Below are positions 6,206 through 8,891 of a stretch of 8,891 nucleotides of DNA, in pieces. Numbering within the stretch: position 1 is the first letter of the stretch; each line of letters opens with the position of its first letter. The position numbers and the translations under genes were made by a program. The notes beneath the pieces are model-generated. The model did no database searches. It was not told where the DNA came from and saw nothing but the letters and a program-made list of their open reading frames with translations. Origin of the DNA: Deltaproteobacteria bacterium (GTDB taxonomy: Bacteria > Desulfobacterota > Desulfuromonadia > Desulfuromonadales > Geothermobacteraceae); assembly GCA_003695205.1 (NCBI GenBank), contig RFIO01000056.1, positions 1 to 8,891 of the forward strand. The letters are read 5' to 3'.

Positions 6206-6378
6206 TCTGCGGTTTCTGTCACAGGGAAATCCCGGAGAAGACCCCCGAGGTCAGCTGCGGTCGCTGCGGCGGCGGCTGCCGCAAGGTGCATTGCCCGCAT
6301 TGCGGCTATGAAAACCCTCTGCCGTCGCCGCTGTTCGAGCGGCTGTTCGGCCGCAAGGACAAGGAGAAAAAGAAATGA
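6202..6378 (+). CDS. Small cysteine-rich protein with zinc-ribbon-like motifs in the feo operon
   Basis: I do not recognise a named family. The 58-residue ORF starts MICGFCHREI and ends in a lysine-rich tail (RKDKEKKK). It has seven cysteines in the first 34 residues: C3-x2-C6, C19-x2-C22, C26 and C31-x2-C34, with H7, H30 and H33 nearby. This pattern suits one or two zinc-ribbon knuckles, or binding of iron or an Fe-S cluster. Residues 37-52 (ENPLPSPLFERLFGRK) look like a short amphipathic helix. No membrane segment is present, so it is not the FeoB-associated membrane peptide type. Its ATG overlaps the feoB stop (6202-6205) and its stop overlaps the regulator start (6375-6378), both as ATGA, strong evidence that it is a real, coupled gene. 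It could act as a FeoC-like helper or metal sensor for FeoB (speculative). Confidence 0.8.
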   Translation: MICGFCHREIPEKTPEVSCGRCGGGCRKVHCPHCGYENPLPSPLFERLFGRKDKEKKK

Positions 6379-7025
6379 ACGTGTCGGAAAAGGCCGAGGA
6401 AATCCTCGAATCTCTCTGGATCGCCACCGAAGAGGAGGGGGATAATGCTGCCCATTTCGAACGTCTCGGCGTTCAGGAAGGCGACGAGGCGCTTGACGAG
6501 CTGAAGCGCCTTGCCTGGGTCGAGGTCAAAAACGAGCGCGTCTACCTGCGTCCCGAGGGCAGAGATGAGGCGCGCATGACCGTGCGAAGGCACCGCCTGG
6601 CAGAGCGACTGATGATGGATGTCCTCGACCTGAAGGGAGCGGACGGCGATGCCCGGGCCTGTGAGTTTGAACATCTGCTGCATCGGGGCGTCGACACCAA
6701 GCTTTGCACCCTGCTGAATCATCCGACCACATGCCCGCACGGCAAACCGATTCCGCCCGGGACCTGCTGCGAACAGGCGCGCAGGGAAGGGGCGACGGGT
6801 GTGGTGGCACTGACCGAACTCAAGGCCGGCGAACAGGGAGAAATCGCCTACCTGTCGACCGGCAACGAGAAAAAGATGCAGAAACTGATGAGCATGGGAG
6901 TGCTGCCCGGCAACGAGATCGTACTGACCCGGACCTTCCCGAGCTATGTCTTCAAGGTCGGATACTCCGAATTCGCCGTCGACGTCGACCTGGCAAAAGA
7001 AATTTTCATTCGCAGGCAGAACTGA
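6375..7025 (+). CDS. DtxR/IdeR-type metal-dependent regulator with C-terminal FeoA-like domain
   Basis: The 216-residue protein has a winged helix at about 1-65, a DtxR-type dimerisation and metal domain (66-137) starting VRRHRLAERL (70-79), and an FeoA/SH3-like domain (139-216) with GEQGEIAYL (152-160) and the MGVLPGNEIVL segment (174-184). Aligned by eye to DtxR, C96, E99 and H100 match primary-site C102, E105 and H106, and H73 and E77 match ancillary H79 and E83; DtxR H98 is replaced by D92 and M10 by I10, so the metal preference may differ. A cluster CPHGKPIP...GTCC (C120, C131, C132) adds unusual cysteines. The start overlaps the small ORF stop and has AAGGAG eight bases upstream. As the last gene of the feo operon it probably senses Fe2+ (or Mn2+). 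The FeoA-like end may also contact FeoB, since no separate feoA is present. Confidence 0.88.
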   Translation: MNVSEKAEEILESLWIATEEEGDNAAHFERLGVQEGDEALDELKRLAWVEVKNERVYLRPEGRDEARMTVRRHRLAERLMMDVLDLKGADGDARACEFEHLLHRGVDTKLCTLLNHPTTCPHGKPIPPGTCCEQARREGATGVVALTELKAGEQGEIAYLSTGNEKKMQKLMSMGVLPGNEIVLTRTFPSYVFKVGYSEFAVDVDLAKEIFIRRQN

Positions 7026-7048
7026 ATGTCTTTTTGGGCGACAGAGGC

Positions 7049-7077
7049 TTGAACTGACCTTGGCCGCGTTGTAAGGT
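7049..7077 (+). promoter_or_regulatory. Weak candidate promoter of the exported-protein gene
   Basis: TTGAAC (7049-7054), 17 bases, TAAGGT (7072-7077). The -10 match is poor but is identical to the -10 proposed for upp. The predicted start near 7084 leaves a leader of about 48 bases that contains a 12-base palindrome. Confidence 0.3.
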
Positions 7078-7093
7078 AGTGCGTCTCGATTCG

Positions 7094-7105
7094 GCACCTA
7101 GGTGC
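7094..7105. repeat. 12-base perfect palindrome in the leader of the exported-protein gene
   Basis: GCACCTAGGTGC is self-complementary and lies 26 bases before the ATG at 7132, just downstream of the proposed start site. It may be an operator; no regulator can be assigned. Confidence 0.35.
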
Positions 7106-7131
7106 AAACCGCTTGAGAGGGGTCCCCGTTC

Positions 7132-8891
7132 ATGCCTTCGGTACGGAGAGGTTACCGGCTTCTGATCCGGTTCGTCTTATGCCTTTCTGTCATCCTGCCC
7201 CTCCAGCTGTCCCTCGTATCCCCCGTCTTCGCCCGTGACCTGGTCCTCGGTTTCGTGCCGGGAATCTGCGGTCTGTTCAAGACAGAATCCCAGGCCGAAG
7301 CTCTTGCCGGATTCCTGTCCGAAACACTCGGCCAGCCGGTGACTGTACGGGCCTTCAAGTCGGAGAATAATCTGCACTTCTGGCTTAACCGCTTCCGTGA
7401 GATCGATTTCGCCGTTTTCAGTGTCGAATATCTCGAAGGCCGTGGGCGGGGTGCCTTTATTCCCCTGGCCGGCTATATCCGCAAGTCGCTGGAATGCGAT
7501 GGCCGTGGCCGACTGGTTGCCCGACGTGGGGTGGTGCCATCCCTTTTCGTAAGCGTCGGCAACGCCCTGGCCCAGCTGAAAGAGGATTCCCTGCTGGACC
7601 AGCTCGATGTTCTGCGGTTCTACCGGGTCGGCGAACGCCCCGCCGGTCTTCCGGCCGCTACGTCTGTGACCGAAGCGCAGGTCGGGACAGGCGCTGGCTC
7701 CCGGCCGACAGAAAAGGCGCTTCAGGCTGGGAAACCACTCTGGCCCGACCGGCAGGAGAAAATTGGGCCTGAGCCGGCAGGAACTGGCGCACAGACGCCG
7801 GCTCCGGTTGTCATGTCTGCGCAGGCTGTTGCCGGGGGCGAACAGAACGACGTTGAATCCGCCCCGATGGGCAGCGCGAAGGAGCCGGCCGAACCTGTTC
7901 TGGAATTGCTCAGCCCACGCCCGGACGGGCGGACCGGACCGACGCCGCTGCTGCAGTTTCACCTGCGCAATGCCCGGGCCCGAATCCTGCTGGACGGCCA
8001 ACCGCTCAAGGCCGGTCCCGGTGACCGGCTCGGACCTCTGGCGGATGGCCGCCACGAGCTGCTGTTCGAACTGACGGGGCCGGCCGGCCGTTCGGCGCAC
8101 ACGTTCGACTTTGAGGTCGACGCCACGCCGCCAGCAATCGACCTGCCCGATAACCCGCTGCCGGTGACCGGAACGGACGCCCAGATCGCCGGGGTATCGG
8201 AACCGGGTGCCCTGGTCCGCCTGCTGGGTTCGGACGGCACCGAAGTCGCGCGGACCGATGCCGACCGGCAGGGGAACTGGTCTCTTGCCATCGCCGAGCT
8301 GGTGCCCGGCGAAAATGCCTTTCAGGTTGTCGCCCGCGATGTCTTCGGCAACGAAAGCCGTACCGGGCTGGCCGTGATTCGCGTCGATGAGATGCCGCAG
8401 GTCGCCATTCTTTCCCCGAAAAACGATGCAATCCTGTCGGCTGTGCCCACCCTGGCCTTCACTGCCGGCAAGGGGGAGGTGCAGGTCCTTGTCGATGGTG
8501 CGCCTGTCGATGACCCCCCGGAGGCCCTGCGCGCCCTGACCGACGGCAGGCACGAGATCGAGGTGCGGCTTCGCACCGCCTGGGGCGGCGAAGCAAGCCA
8601 GAAGGTCGTGTTTCTGCTTGACCGCGAAGGCCCCGACCTGGTGGTGGCCTCGCCGGTCGATGGCCATGCTTACAGCCACTCTCCGACCATTGAATGGGGC
8701 GGTGCCGACAGTGTCACCGTCGTTCTGGACGACCGGCTGCTGGAAGTTGCCAATGGTGGCAGTCTGCCCGAGCTGCCCGAGGGTGACCACCTGCTGGTCG
8801 TGATCGCCACGGATACGGCCGGGAACGAAACCCGGCGGGAGATCCGTTTCCGGATTGACCTGCAGGGTCCGAAGCTGGAGTTGACAGCTCC
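7132..8891 (+). CDS. Exported modular protein: PhnD-like first lobe plus Ig-like domains (3' end outside window)
   Basis: The frame is open for 586 codons to the window edge. Residues 1-35 are a signal peptide: R5/R6, a hydrophobic stretch (10-33), and cleavage expected after VFA, so the protein is periplasmic, secreted or surface-bound. Residues 36-101 (DLVLGFVPG..., LGQPVTVRAF at 66-75, IDFAVFSVEYL at 91-101) resemble the start of PhnD-type phosphonate-binding proteins. The region up to about 170 is too short for a full two-lobed domain. A Pro/Ala/Gly-rich linker (171-255) follows. From about 257 come repeated beta-sandwich modules of 75-90 residues (about 257-332, 333-420, 422-499, 500-579, and a fifth beginning). 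They recur in LLDGQPL/VLVDGAPV strands, DGRHE turns (305-309 and 471-475) and DxxGNE loops (403-408 and 561-566), as in Ig-like adhesion or cell-surface repeats. GAGAGGGG precedes the ATG by nine bases. The function is unknown; binding to a ligand or surface is inferred. Confidence 0.75.
   Translation, partial: MPSVRRGYRLLIRFVLCLSVILPLQLSLVSPVFARDLVLGFVPGICGLFKTESQAEALAGFLSETLGQPVTVRAFKSENNLHFWLNRFREIDFAVFSVEYLEGRGRGAFIPLAGYIRKSLECDGRGRLVARRGVVPSLFVSVGNALAQLKEDSLLDQLDVLRFYRVGERPAGLPAATSVTEAQVGTGAGSRPTEKALQAGKPLWPDRQEKIGPEPAGTGAQTPAPVVMSAQAVAGGEQNDVESAPMGSAKEPAEPVLELLSPRPDGRTGPTPLLQFHLRNARARILLDGQPLKAGPGDRLGPLADGRHELLFELTGPAGRSAHTFDFEVDATPPAIDLPDNPLPVTGTDAQIAGVSEPGALVRLLGSDGTEVARTDADRQGNWSLAIAELVPGENAFQVVARDVFGNESRTGLAVIRVDEMPQVAILSPKNDAILSAVPTLAFTAGKGEVQVLVDGAPVDDPPEALRALTDGRHEIEVRLRTAWGGEASQKVVFLLDREGPDLVVASPVDGHAYSHSPTIEWGGADSVTVVLDDRLLEVANGGSLPELPEGDHLLVVIATDTAGNETRREIRFRIDLQGPKLELTA

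Noticed and set aside
7094..7162. Possible cyclic-di-GMP (GEMM-I) riboswitch before the exported-protein gene
   Set aside because: GCAAACC and GGTTACCGG resemble conserved pieces, but the central GGGACGCAAAGCC core is missing, the spacing is too short and the 3' piece lies inside the coding region. A covariance search with the GEMM-I model would settle it; a significant hit would reverse this.
7177..8790. A 537-codon open frame on the minus strand
   Set aside because: It lies antisense to the plus-strand exported protein, which has a signal peptide, a good ribosome site and recognisable repeats. The minus translation has no family features; long antisense frames are expected opposite GC-rich genes.

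Overview
The window is GC-rich and densely coded with mostly single-copy housekeeping genes. No mobile element, tRNA, rRNA or CRISPR array was seen. The order fur - feoB - small Cys-rich ORF - DtxR/FeoA-type regulator, with codon use rich in G/C third positions, suggests a Gram-negative anaerobe of the Desulfuromonadales/Geobacter type (Desulfobacterota, former Deltaproteobacteria). This placement is an inference from gene order and family resemblance, not from a marker gene.

Left half, minus strand (read right to left). upp (uracil phosphoribosyltransferase) is followed by uraA (uracil/xanthine permease of the NCS2 family), a pyrimidine uptake and salvage pair. A hairpin lies between them and an intrinsic terminator follows uraA. 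A GntR-family regulator with an unusual effector domain then overlaps by 4 bp the start of a hydantoinase/oxoprolinase (HyuA) gene, which runs off the window at base 1. The promoter proposed for the regulator contains a perfect 7-10-7 inverted repeat that could be its own operator.

Middle, plus strand. fur is transcribed divergently from upp. It has a near-consensus promoter with a Fur-box-like element over its start region. A second, perfectly symmetric 7-3-7 Fur-box-like repeat lies between fur and feoB. feoB, a 58-residue cysteine-rich ORF (6202-6378) and a DtxR-type regulator ending in an FeoA-like domain follow with ATGA stop/start overlaps, so the three are almost certainly co-translated. 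No stand-alone feoA is present in the window; the C-terminal domain of the regulator may stand in for it. The locus therefore looks like a ferrous iron uptake unit carrying two kinds of iron-responsive regulator and a small, probably metal-binding, partner.

Right end, plus strand. From 7132 to the window edge runs one open frame for an exported protein: a signal peptide, a region resembling the first lobe of PhnD-type substrate-binding proteins, a low-complexity linker, and at least four Ig-like beta-sandwich modules. It is incomplete at its 3' end.

The items most worth a second look are the 58-residue Cys-rich protein inside the feo operon, the half-PhnD plus Ig-like exported protein, and a G-G-U6 predicted transcript start at upp that resembles the UTP-sensed start of the E. 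coli upp and codBA promoters.
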